Source of the DNA: Bacillota bacterium
Lineage (GTDB): Bacteria > Bacillota > Bacilli > Paenibacillales > NBRC-103111
Assembly: GCA_023391955.1 (NCBI GenBank)
Contig: JAEWAA010000572.1
Location: 1 to 15,021 of the forward strand
DNA length: 15,021 nt
Direction of reading: 5' to 3'
Below the pieces are notes generated by a model. It ran no database searches, had not been told where the DNA came from, and was given only the letters and a program-made list of their open reading frames with translations. Shown piece by piece: positions 7,180 through 14,127 of the stretch (within the stretch, counting starts at the first letter, position 1; each line of letters begins with the position of its first letter). The position numbers were made by a program, and so were the translations under genes.

Positions 7180-8841
7180 TTATTTTTTCATTTTGGCCAG
7201 GTTGCTTTGCCAGCGTTCGGTCTGGAATTTGAGGAGTTTGTCATAACCGGCGCGTTTGGCATCCTCCTCCGCTTTCTTCAGAAGACTTTCCACTTCCGCA
7301 TCGCTTTTGGCATAAAGGGCTTTGGCATAGACCTCGGTGTAAATATCGTTGACGATGGTAGCGATGCTGCCCTCCGCCGAATCGGGGAGAGGGTCCAGAT
7401 TGACGAATTCGGTAAAGTCCTTGGAGGTTTTCCAGGTGACCTTATTCTGGGCCTGGGTGGTCCAGTTCTGTTTTTCCGGCGGCAGCAGGGAGTCCATTTT
7501 GGATTTGGTCTTGTCAATGAAGGTGGTATTGCCTACCCAGTTAAAGGAACCCAGCTTTTCCTTACTCTTTTCCGCTTGGGTAGCAGTCAGGAACTTTTCA
7601 TTCTGAACAGGTACACCTTCGGCATCGGTTTTGTCCCAATACAGTCCCGGGGGCCCAAAGTTGGTGACCCGCTGCCCTTCATCGCTGGTGACCCAGTCCA
7701 GATAGGAGAAGATTGCCTCGGGATCCTTGGCTTTTTTGGTGATAAGGAGCACGTTCCACCCGAGAGAGTTAAAGCTGCTGGGAGTAATTTTCTTGTCATC
7801 CAAGCCTGCTTTGTGAATGGGCCAAATCACATCGTAGCCGGCTTCCTTATCCTGCTGCTGCAGGGCGGTGGTAGCGCTTCCTCCCGGGTTCACCACATCT
7901 CCGTCCACATAGACCGCCACACGTCCGGTTTTCAGCTTTTCCCCAAGCTGGTCGCTGGTTTGGGTGAAGAGATCCTGGGTGATCAGCTTTTCCCGGAACA
8001 GCTTGCTGGCAAACTTCATATTCTCCATAAAGACGCTTTCGGTAAAAATGGATTTCAGCTCATTGCCGGCAGGCGCCGCTTTTTTGAGGTAGGGTTTGTT
8101 TTCGGCAAAGCCGCTGTACATAATATCGATTCCCGCACCTTTGGGCCCAACCTCCAAGGGGATTACGTTGGGAACCTTCTCCTTCACCTGCTTCAGATAG
8201 GCATAGAGATCGTCGAAGGTTTCCAGCTTGGGAGAACCCAGCTCCTTGTAAATTTTGCGGTTGACGATCCAGCCGCTGTTGCCGTTGGGAGAGGAGGTAT
8301 ACCAGTTGGGAATCTGGTAGGACTTGCCGTCATCGGCCCGCAGCATATTCAGCGTGGCGCTGCCCACGTTTTTCTTGATATTGGGGTACTTCTCCAGGTA
8401 TTCATCCAGGGGGACAAGCATTCCGGCCTGCCGCAGACGCTCCACGCTGTTGCCTCTGTCCGTCATGACAACATCAGGCAGACTGCCCGAAGCGATCATG
8501 GTGCTGAACTTGGTTTCGGCGGCTCCGCTGGATTGGATGGGGGTCACATTCACCTTCAGATTGTCCACGATCCACTTGGAGGTGGAATCATTGCCCCACG
8601 GATCCATGGTAAACCAGTCATAGTTGCCGTAAAAGCTGAAGGTGATCGGCTTAACCAGGGCGTTGCCGGTTGCGGCGGGCGCTGTGGCGGAGGCTGTTGC
8701 TGCGGCTGTTGCCGCTGCAGCCGGGCTGGAGGAAGGCGAGGATGTGCTGTTGCTGCTTTCTGTGCTGCTGCAGCCGATTGCGGTCAGCATACTGGCTCCC
8801 AGCAAGGCGGCCGTCAGGGAAATGCGGTTGGCAAGCTTCAT
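7180..8841 (-). CDS. ABC transporter extracellular solute-binding lipoprotein (LplA-like)
   Basis: This 553-residue protein is a family 1 solute-binding protein of the large type that works with LplB/LplC permeases. It would capture oligosaccharides outside the membrane. Residues 1-23 are a lipoprotein signal (basic start, hydrophobic ALLGASMLTAIG) with Cys24 as the probable lipidated residue. The -3 position is Ala instead of the usual Leu/Val/Ile. A Ser/Ala/Thr-rich linker covers ~25-60. The mature body begins near ITFSFYGNYDWF and includes KIYKELGSPKLETFDDLYAY and EAIFSYLDWVTSDEGQ, both typical of this family. GAGGGG (8849-8854) lies seven bases before the start. It is third in the block after the permeases. 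The ligand is inferred from the GH26 and GH36 neighbours. Confidence 0.92.
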   Translation of the reverse strand: MKLANRISLTAALLGASMLTAIGCSSTESSNSTSSPSSSPAAAATAAATASATAPAATGNALVKPITFSFYGNYDWFTMDPWGNDSTSKWIVDNLKVNVTPIQSSGAAETKFSTMIASGSLPDVVMTDRGNSVERLRQAGMLVPLDEYLEKYPNIKKNVGSATLNMLRADDGKSYQIPNWYTSSPNGNSGWIVNRKIYKELGSPKLETFDDLYAYLKQVKEKVPNVIPLEVGPKGAGIDIMYSGFAENKPYLKKAAPAGNELKSIFTESVFMENMKFASKLFREKLITQDLFTQTSDQLGEKLKTGRVAVYVDGDVVNPGGSATTALQQQDKEAGYDVIWPIHKAGLDDKKITPSSFNSLGWNVLLITKKAKDPEAIFSYLDWVTSDEGQRVTNFGPPGLYWDKTDAEGVPVQNEKFLTATQAEKSKEKLGSFNWVGNTTFIDKTKSKMDSLLPPEKQNWTTQAQNKVTWKTSKDFTEFVNLDPLPDSAEGSIATIVNDIYTEVYAKALYAKSDAEVESLLKKAEEDAKRAGYDKLLKFQTERWQSNLAKMKK

Positions 8842-8878
8842 GAAGATACCCCTCTCATGTATATTCGTATGGGTGGGC

Positions 8879-8895
8879 TCCCGGATGTGCCGGGA
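8879..8895 (-). repeat. Intercistronic hairpin between permease and binding-protein genes
   Basis: TCCCGG (8879-8884) pairs perfectly with CCGGGA (8890-8895) around a five-base loop. There is no T run after it on the minus strand. Hairpins here often protect the downstream binding-protein message, which is needed in excess over the permeases; that role is inferred. Confidence 0.45.
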
Positions 8896-8905
8896 AGCGG
8901 ACTGC

Positions 8906-9808
8906 TTATTCCTTCAGCGAGCCGATGAGCACGCCTTTCACAAAATATTTCTGGAGAAACGGATAAACCATGATGATGGGCAGGGTGGCTACCATGGTGG
9001 TGGCCATGGACAGCGACCGGGTCGTCACCGATTGGGCGGCAGCCAGCCGGTCCTGGGCGGCGGCATTATTGCCGACGGATTGCAGAAGCTGCTCCGTGAC
9101 GATATTGGAGTTGAGGATTTGCTTCAAGAGCGTCTGGATGGGAAGGAGCCGGGTATCGTTGATGTAGATGGTAGGGGAGAACCAGTCGTTCCAATGCCAT
9201 ACGGCTGTAAAGAGAGAAAGGGTGGCGATAACGGGACCCGAGATGGGAAGCACAATCCGGAACAGCACGCCGAAATGGTTGCAGCCGTCCATCCGTGCCG
9301 ATTCCTCCAGTCCTGCGGGCAGCCCCAGAAAAAACGTGCGGAAGATAATCATATTGTATACGCTGATGAGTCCCGGGATAATCATAACCCAGAAGGTATC
9401 CATCATGCCCATGCCCCGGATCAGAAGGAAGCTGGGAATCAGGCCGCCGCTGAAGTACATGGTGATGATGCAGAAGATCATATAATATTTCCGGCCGATG
9501 AGCTCTCTTTTGGATAAGCCATAGGCAAAAACAGCTGTAAACAGTACGGACAGCAGTGTGCCGCTCACGGTACGTAAGGCAGAGATCATAAACGCCTGGC
9601 TGATCCGCCCGTCCCCGAAAACCAGGCTGTAGTTCTCCAGGGTAAATTTGCGCGGCCAGAAGGTAATTCCCCCCAGAGAGGTATCCGACCCCACGTTGAA
9701 CGAAATTACAAGTGAATTCCAGAAGGGGTACAGCGTGCTGAAGCCCAGCACGGCCAGAATAAAGCAGATGATTACCTGAAGCCCCTTGTCTCCCCACGAC
9801 AGCTTCAT
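8906..9808 (-). CDS. ABC transporter permease, LplC/YtcP type
   Basis: This is a 300-residue inner-membrane permease, one of two forming the channel of a carbohydrate importer. It has about six hydrophobic segments, the first at ~10-37. The EAA coupling motif is at ~166-188 (GLEESARMDGCNHFG, then LP), and the C-terminus KGVLIGSLKE is characteristic of the YtcP/LplC group. The start at 9808 was chosen because AAAGGAG (9818-9824) precedes it by nine bases; the frame extends upstream into the end of the other permease gene with no ribosome binding site. It begins 16 bases after that gene's stop, so the two are surely cotranscribed. Confidence 0.93.
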   Translation of the reverse strand: MKLSWGDKGLQVIICFILAVLGFSTLYPFWNSLVISFNVGSDTSLGGITFWPRKFTLENYSLVFGDGRISQAFMISALRTVSGTLLSVLFTAVFAYGLSKRELIGRKYYMIFCIITMYFSGGLIPSFLLIRGMGMMDTFWVMIIPGLISVYNMIIFRTFFLGLPAGLEESARMDGCNHFGVLFRIVLPISGPVIATLSLFTAVWHWNDWFSPTIYINDTRLLPIQTLLKQILNSNIVTEQLLQSVGNNAAAQDRLAAAQSVTTRSLSMATTMVATLPIIMVYPFLQKYFVKGVLIGSLKE

Positions 9809-9817
9809 GCGGATACG

Positions 9818-9824
9818 CTCCTTT
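9818..9824 (-). promoter_or_regulatory. Ribosome binding site deciding the second permease start
   Basis: AAAGGAG on the minus strand directly follows the stop codon of the upstream permease (9825-9827) and lies nine bases before the ATG at 9806-9808. Confidence 0.8.
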
Positions 9825-10787
9825 CTACCATAAGCTGGACCCCATTCTCCGTGCTGCGGTATTGGCCAGCACAAGCATTCCCACGCTGATTACAGCCTTG
9901 AACAAACCGGCTGCCGCCGCATAGGAATAGCGGTTATTAAGAATGCCCATCCGGTAGACATAGGTGTCGATCACATCGGAGACATCCCGCAGCACCGGGT
10001 TGGTGGCCAGAATCAGAATGTCCTCGAACCCCGCGTTGAGAATATTGCCCACGGCCAGAATCATGAAGATAATGATCACGGGAGCAATGCTGGGCAGTGT
10101 GATCAGATACACCTGCTTGAAGCGGCTTGCTCCGTCGATGGAGGCGGCTTCGTACATGTGGGGGTCAATGCCGGCAATGGCGGCCAGGTAAACGATAGCG
10201 GCGAACCCAATTTCCTTCCAGACACCCGTTCCCACAAGAATGCCCCAGAAGTATTCCGGCACCGACAGAAAGCTCACCGGCTCTTCAATCAGGTTCAGGC
10301 CTTGAAGCAGCATATTGATACTGCCGTTATCCGTGGACAGCATGGAGGTGACGAATCCCCCGACGATGACCCAGGATAAAAAATGGGGCAAATAGCTGAT
10401 GGTTTGAATCACCCGCTTGAACAAAAGACTCCGGACCTCGTTTAGCATCAGCGCCAGCAGAATCGGGGCGGGGAAGCCGATGAAGAATTTCAGCAGGCTG
10501 ATCACGATAGTATTGCGCATCACATTCCAGAAGTCCGGAGATTGGAAAAAGGCCTCGAAATGTTTGGTTCCCACCCATGGACTGCTGAAAAAACCCTCAT
10601 GCAGCCGGTAATCCTGAAAAGCCATCAGGACGCCGTACATGGGCAGGTAGCTGAATACAAACACAAACAACAGGGCGGGCACCACCATGAGCTGGATATC
10701 CCATTGGCGGTACAGCCGGGACCACCATGATCTGCTGGGGGATGCCCGTTGGATGGCGGCTTGCTGTTTGGCCTCCATGGTTTTCAT
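9825..10787 (-). CDS. ABC transporter permease, LplB type
   Basis: This 320-residue membrane permease is the partner of the LplC-type one downstream. After a basic cytoplasmic N-terminus, hydrophobic segments begin at ~31-58 (IQLMVVPALLFVFVFSYLPM). The EAA motif that contacts the ATPase is at ~212-236 (YEAASIDGASRFKQVYLITL). The C-terminus AARRMGSSLW is typical of LplB proteins. The start at 10787 is set by AAAGGAGG (10798-10805), ten bases upstream. The longer frame from a TTG at 10862 would run into the loop of a hairpin and has no Shine-Dalgarno. No ATP-binding subunit gene is present in the window, as is usual for importers served by a shared MsmX-like ATPase. Confidence 0.93.
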   Translation of the reverse strand: MKTMEAKQQAAIQRASPSRSWWSRLYRQWDIQLMVVPALLFVFVFSYLPMYGVLMAFQDYRLHEGFFSSPWVGTKHFEAFFQSPDFWNVMRNTIVISLLKFFIGFPAPILLALMLNEVRSLLFKRVIQTISYLPHFLSWVIVGGFVTSMLSTDNGSINMLLQGLNLIEEPVSFLSVPEYFWGILVGTGVWKEIGFAAIVYLAAIAGIDPHMYEAASIDGASRFKQVYLITLPSIAPVIIIFMILAVGNILNAGFEDILILATNPVLRDVSDVIDTYVYRMGILNNRYSYAAAAGLFKAVISVGMLVLANTAARRMGSSLW

Positions 10788-10797
10788 CCGTGCGTTT

Positions 10798-10805
10798 CCT
10801 CCTTT
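10798..10805 (-). promoter_or_regulatory. Ribosome binding site deciding the first permease start
   Basis: AAAGGAGG on the minus strand lies ten bases before the ATG at 10785-10787. It rules out the TTG-initiated frame from 10862. Confidence 0.8.
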
Positions 10806-10835
10806 CTTTCCTCTGGTTTTATCATAAGAAAAGGA

Positions 10836-10849
10836 AGGAAACGCTTCCA
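10836..10849 (-). promoter_or_regulatory. Candidate cre (CcpA) site ahead of the transporter genes
   Basis: The minus-strand sequence TGGAAGCGTTTCCT fits the relaxed cre pattern TGNAANCGNWNNCW but misses some positions of stricter forms. It directly follows the hairpin at 10850-10891. A possible -10 box, TATGAT, lies at 10821-10826 on the same strand with no good -35 partner. If that promoter is real, the site would overlap its -35 region and repress it under preferred carbon sources. This is weaker than the site at 13975-13990. Confidence 0.4.
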
Positions 10850-10891
10850 GCACCGCCGTCAACGAAAAATGTGCTCCAGCAACGGCGGTGC
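10850..10891 (-). terminator. Hairpin between mannanase and transporter genes, possible partial terminator
   Basis: GCACCGCCGT (10850-10859) pairs perfectly over ten bases with ACGGCGGTGC (10882-10891) around a 22-base loop. On the minus strand it begins 20 bases after the mannanase stop. The following bases are only moderately T-rich (TTTCCTTCCTTTTC, starting about seven bases on), so termination may be incomplete and some transcripts could read through into the permeases. Confidence 0.55.
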
Positions 10892-10911
10892 CCTCTGTTG
10901 TGTGGAACGGC

Positions 10912-13900
10912 TTATTCCGGTACGGGAAGCTTCACTGCTCTGATGTTATCGATATGGAGGGTGCCGCTGCCTTGGCTGCCGCTGCCCTGGGCGATGTAAA
11001 AGGCAAACTCCTTGATCGAGCCCAGATCAATCACGCCGTTGCCCCCGGTGGACCAGCCGGGACGGGCAAAGGCGGAGAAGGGCAGGCGCACCAGCACGGG
11101 GGCAGTGCCTGTCAGCCGGTAACCGGCCTCCCATACCTCACCGTTGGTTTCATGGAATTGGACCGCCAGCTGGCGGTTGGAGCCGTCGGGTGTCAGCCAG
11201 AATTCGATGGCTTCCATACCCGGCCATTCAGCGCCTAGGCTGCGGAAGGCTCCGGCATAGCCGGGGTTGCCCACTGTGTAGTCCAGCTTTAGCCCATAGG
11301 CACCGCTGCTGATGCCGTAGGTGGATAACGTGACGGTAAGCGAGTTGCCGGAGATGTTGCGCTGCCACTTGCTCCGCAGGCTGCCGTCGGAGCCTCCGTA
11401 TTGTTCGAAGTCATCGATGATATAGCTGTCCACAGGAGGCGGCACGTATGGACCGTTGGGTGTAGGGCCTTGGTTTACAGCCCGTGGATGAGCGTATACG
11501 CCCTGGATTTGGCTGAGTGAATTTTTGTCCGTGAGATAGCCGGGCCAGGTCATGAAATAGACATAGCGGGACTGCTTGGCGGCCAGCATATCCATGTCCG
11601 GGAGCTCCCCGTTTTCGCCGATTGCAATGGGACGCCCGCCGCTGAGCTTGACCAGCTTGTCATAATAGGAATCCCGGTAGTCGTTGTTGTAGATGTCCAT
11701 AGCCAGCACATCCACATAAGCGTGGCCGGGATAATAGGGAGTGGAATCATAGGCCCAGGCGCTCTCTGCGTTGGGATTCCACAGCCAGATCAGATTGTTC
11801 AGCCCGTGATGCACCGCCAGCCGCTGATAGGTATTGATCCACAGCTGCTTGAACAATTCTGGCCGCGCTCCCCACCAGAAAAATTCCGCGTTCATCTCAT
11901 GATACGGACGCCATAGCACAGGCACTCCCGCATCCCTCAGCTGGGCCAGGTATCCGGCAACCTCATCCATCTGCGCTTCCCAGCGGCTGTACAGGACGGT
12001 TCCCGAAGTCACGATCTCTTGCATTTCCGCCTCGGTCACATCGGCGGTTACACTTTCCCACCCAGCCGTAGCGGGATCGGAAGGGCGGGGCTGGTGAAAG
12101 GTGAGGGCGATGACCACACCCTGCTGGCCCTTGGCTATAGCCGTATCGGTCATGGCCTGCCGCAATCCCGCAAAATCCCCACCCGTGTAATAGGCGAAGT
12201 CGGAGCCCCACAGGGCCGGGTAAAAGCCGGACAGCTCCGCCGCTTCATCGTACCAATGCTCCGGCTCCTCATAATAGTTGTGCTGGCCTGTCAGAACACC
12301 ATTGCCTGTCAGGGCATACAAACGGGAAAGAAGTGCGGCAGCCTCCGGGGAGGCATTGGGGTTAACAGGAAGCATGACCGTGGTTTGAACCTGAACCGAT
12401 GCTGCCGCCGAAATAAGGGTTCCTTCGCTTAAAGCCTGAACCTTGATATCATATGGGGTCTCCGGCGATAACCCTTCCAGCTTATTGACAATGTGGGGAT
12501 TTCCTGTGGAGGACGGGACTGTCAGCTCCGACCATTGAGAGCCGGTGGTTTTTTTGTAGCTGATTTTGTACCCCGTAATGCCCAAAGGAGCGGCAGGAGG
12601 GGTCCATTGCAGGCTTGCCGACACACCGTCCGTGGAGGTAACGGCAAGTCCGCCCGGCGCAGCAGGCTCTAGACTTCCGGGCAGCTCGGGCATTTTGCCG
12701 ATAAACACATCATCCATAAACATATCCACTCCCGTGTTGTTCCAGACGGATAGTCTCAAGAGCCCGTCAGCCGCCCCGGAGCGGAGAGTGCGCTCGGTAT
12801 AGGACCAGGTTAAGGTGGGCTCAGGCAGAATAGGAGTGCGGGTTTCCACCGGCCCCATGAAGGTGCCGTCCAATCCGAACCAGCCTCCCGGCTGTGCGGA
12901 AAAGCGTGACCAGTAGCTGAAGAGATAGGAGGTATTGGGCTCAGCGGTAATTTTCTTGGTGCCGCCTCCCGTGAGATTTTTGATCCAGAGGGCATATAGA
13001 CCGTTGTGTGGGTTGCTGTCCGTAACAGTTAGGCTTTTCCAGACCTCCCATGGCGTAACGGAGCCAGACTCCAAATCCGGATTCGCCACCAGATTGGGAC
13101 CGGGAGTGGCCTCAAGGCCCAGCAGCGGTTCCGAGCGGTTGCCGGCCCCGTCCAAAGCAAGCAGCCGGATCGCATAAACAGTATAGCTGTCCAGTCCGGA
13201 CAACGTATGCGTATACGCGGTTTGGCCTGCGGTATGGGGGACAAGCAGCGTGGTCCACTGTGAGTCCGACACTTTTTTGTAGGAGAGCTCATAGGAGGCT
13301 ACTCCCATATCGTCAGTGGACCCCTGCCAGCGGAGGCTCAGGCTATCAGGACGGTGCTCAGCCTGCCATTGGCCGGGGGTGGTGGGATTCTCAATATCCA
13401 CATTCTCCCGGATCACCGCATCATCGATACAATAATCCGCCGCTGTGCTGTTCCAGAAGGAGATGCGGATATGCTGGACCCCTTGGGGCGGGGTATACAA
13501 GAGCTGCTTGTATTCCCACTCCGTGGAGCCGGAGAAGGTCAGGCTCTGCTGGCCCTGTTGGGTACCGAAGGAATCCATGGTTATGGTGTGGGATGAAACT
13601 CCAGCTGCGGCAAACTTGACCCAGAGTCCCACCCGGTAGGTTTTGCCGGGCTGTACAGCAACCGACATGGAGGCGCCGCCGGTATTGCGTTTCACCAGCA
13701 GGGATTTGGTCCCGCTGTGGGCGGCACCCGTTGTGACAAGGGGACTGCCCCATTTTTCCCAATTGGCGTCTCCCGCCTCAAACCCGGGATTGGCAAGGAG
13801 ATTCTCCCCGGCGGCAAGAACGGGCGTTGGACTGAGCAGTCCCCCTGACCAGACAGCCACGGCCAGAGCGGCCGCAAGAAGCAGGCGGAGCCATGTAGTG

Positions 13901-13920
13901 GAGCGTAATGTGAGGGTCAT
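10912..13920 (-). CDS. Secreted multimodular GH26 beta-mannanase
   Basis: This 1002-residue exported enzyme probably cuts beta-1,4-mannan outside the cell. Residues 1-37 are a signal peptide ending near PVLAA. A CBM_4_9-like module (~38-171), a fibronectin type III domain (~176-272), a second such CBM (~275-408) and a second Fn3 (~418-515) come before the GH26 barrel (~518-815). The barrel shows LTGQHNYY (543-550), WRPYHEMN with acid/base Glu675, WLWNPNAE (712-719) and PIAIGENGE with nucleophile Glu769. A CBM11-like domain ends the protein (~832-998). I see no SLH or sortase anchor, so it is probably released. AAAGGAGG (13927-13934) lies six bases before the ATG. GH26 also includes other specificities; mannanase is preferred because of the motifs and the neighbouring alpha-galactosidase. 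Confidence 0.88.
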   Translation of the reverse strand: MTLTLRSTTWLRLLLAAALAVAVWSGGLLSPTPVLAAGENLLANPGFEAGDANWEKWGSPLVTTGAAHSGTKSLLVKRNTGGASMSVAVQPGKTYRVGLWVKFAAAGVSSHTITMDSFGTQQGQQSLTFSGSTEWEYKQLLYTPPQGVQHIRISFWNSTAADYCIDDAVIRENVDIENPTTPGQWQAEHRPDSLSLRWQGSTDDMGVASYELSYKKVSDSQWTTLLVPHTAGQTAYTHTLSGLDSYTVYAIRLLALDGAGNRSEPLLGLEATPGPNLVANPDLESGSVTPWEVWKSLTVTDSNPHNGLYALWIKNLTGGGTKKITAEPNTSYLFSYWSRFSAQPGGWFGLDGTFMGPVETRTPILPEPTLTWSYTERTLRSGAADGLLRLSVWNNTGVDMFMDDVFIGKMPELPGSLEPAAPGGLAVTSTDGVSASLQWTPPAAPLGITGYKISYKKTTGSQWSELTVPSSTGNPHIVNKLEGLSPETPYDIKVQALSEGTLISAAASVQVQTTVMLPVNPNASPEAAALLSRLYALTGNGVLTGQHNYYEEPEHWYDEAAELSGFYPALWGSDFAYYTGGDFAGLRQAMTDTAIAKGQQGVVIALTFHQPRPSDPATAGWESVTADVTEAEMQEIVTSGTVLYSRWEAQMDEVAGYLAQLRDAGVPVLWRPYHEMNAEFFWWGARPELFKQLWINTYQRLAVHHGLNNLIWLWNPNAESAWAYDSTPYYPGHAYVDVLAMDIYNNDYRDSYYDKLVKLSGGRPIAIGENGELPDMDMLAAKQSRYVYFMTWPGYLTDKNSLSQIQGVYAHPRAVNQGPTPNGPYVPPPVDSYIIDDFEQYGGSDGSLRSKWQRNISGNSLTVTLSTYGISSGAYGLKLDYTVGNPGYAGAFRSLGAEWPGMEAIEFWLTPDGSNRQLAVQFHETNGEVWEAGYRLTGTAPVLVRLPFSAFARPGWSTGGNGVIDLGSIKEFAFYIAQGSGSQGSGTLHIDNIRAVKLPVPE

Positions 13921-13968
13921 AAACTTCCTCCTTTAACGAATGTGTCCGGGAACGCGGAATACCCGGCG

Positions 13969-13974
13969 ATTATA
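13969..13974 (-). promoter_or_regulatory. -10 box of the mannanase promoter
   Basis: The minus strand reads a perfect TATAAT here, about 50 bases upstream of the mannanase start. No good -35 hexamer sits at the standard 17-base spacing (AGATAA is the best), so the promoter is probably activator-dependent. The YesN-type regulator is the natural candidate. Confidence 0.6.
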
Positions 13975-13990
13975 ATGTAAGCGTTTACTT
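13975..13990 (-). promoter_or_regulatory. cre site (CcpA) overlapping the mannanase promoter
   Basis: The + strand reads ATGTAAGCGTTTACTT, which fits the WTGNAANCGNWNNCW-type consensus and is a near-perfect dyad. It directly abuts the TATAAT box and fills most of the -35/-10 spacer, the position where CcpA blocks polymerase. This predicts strong repression of the mannanase by glucose-like carbon sources. Confidence 0.8.
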
Positions 13991-14059
13991 ATTATCTGGC
14001 AAGATGTCCCAGCAACGAAAACTATTCCGGATCAATGATTGGCTTGGACAAAATCCTAT

Positions 14060-14089
14060 AAAAAAACCTTCTCCCGGAAGGGGAGAAGG
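14060..14089 (-). terminator. Rho-independent terminator of the phosphoketolase gene
   Basis: On the minus strand a perfect nine-base stem, CCTTCTCCC/GGGAGAAGG (14081-14089 with 14067-14075), has a five-base loop and is followed by seven T residues (14066-14060). It lies about 40 bases after the phosphoketolase stop and separates that gene from the mannanase. Confidence 0.93.
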
Positions 14090-14127
14090 CGCATAAGAAT
14101 GATACGGATAGTGAGGTGTGGAATTGT

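Noticed and set aside
7162..8928. 588-codon open frame on the + strand opposite the solute-binding protein gene
   Set aside because: It is fully antisense to a well-supported lipoprotein gene, reads as Gly/Phe/Val-rich text with no domain, and has no ribosome binding site. It is a codon-bias shadow.
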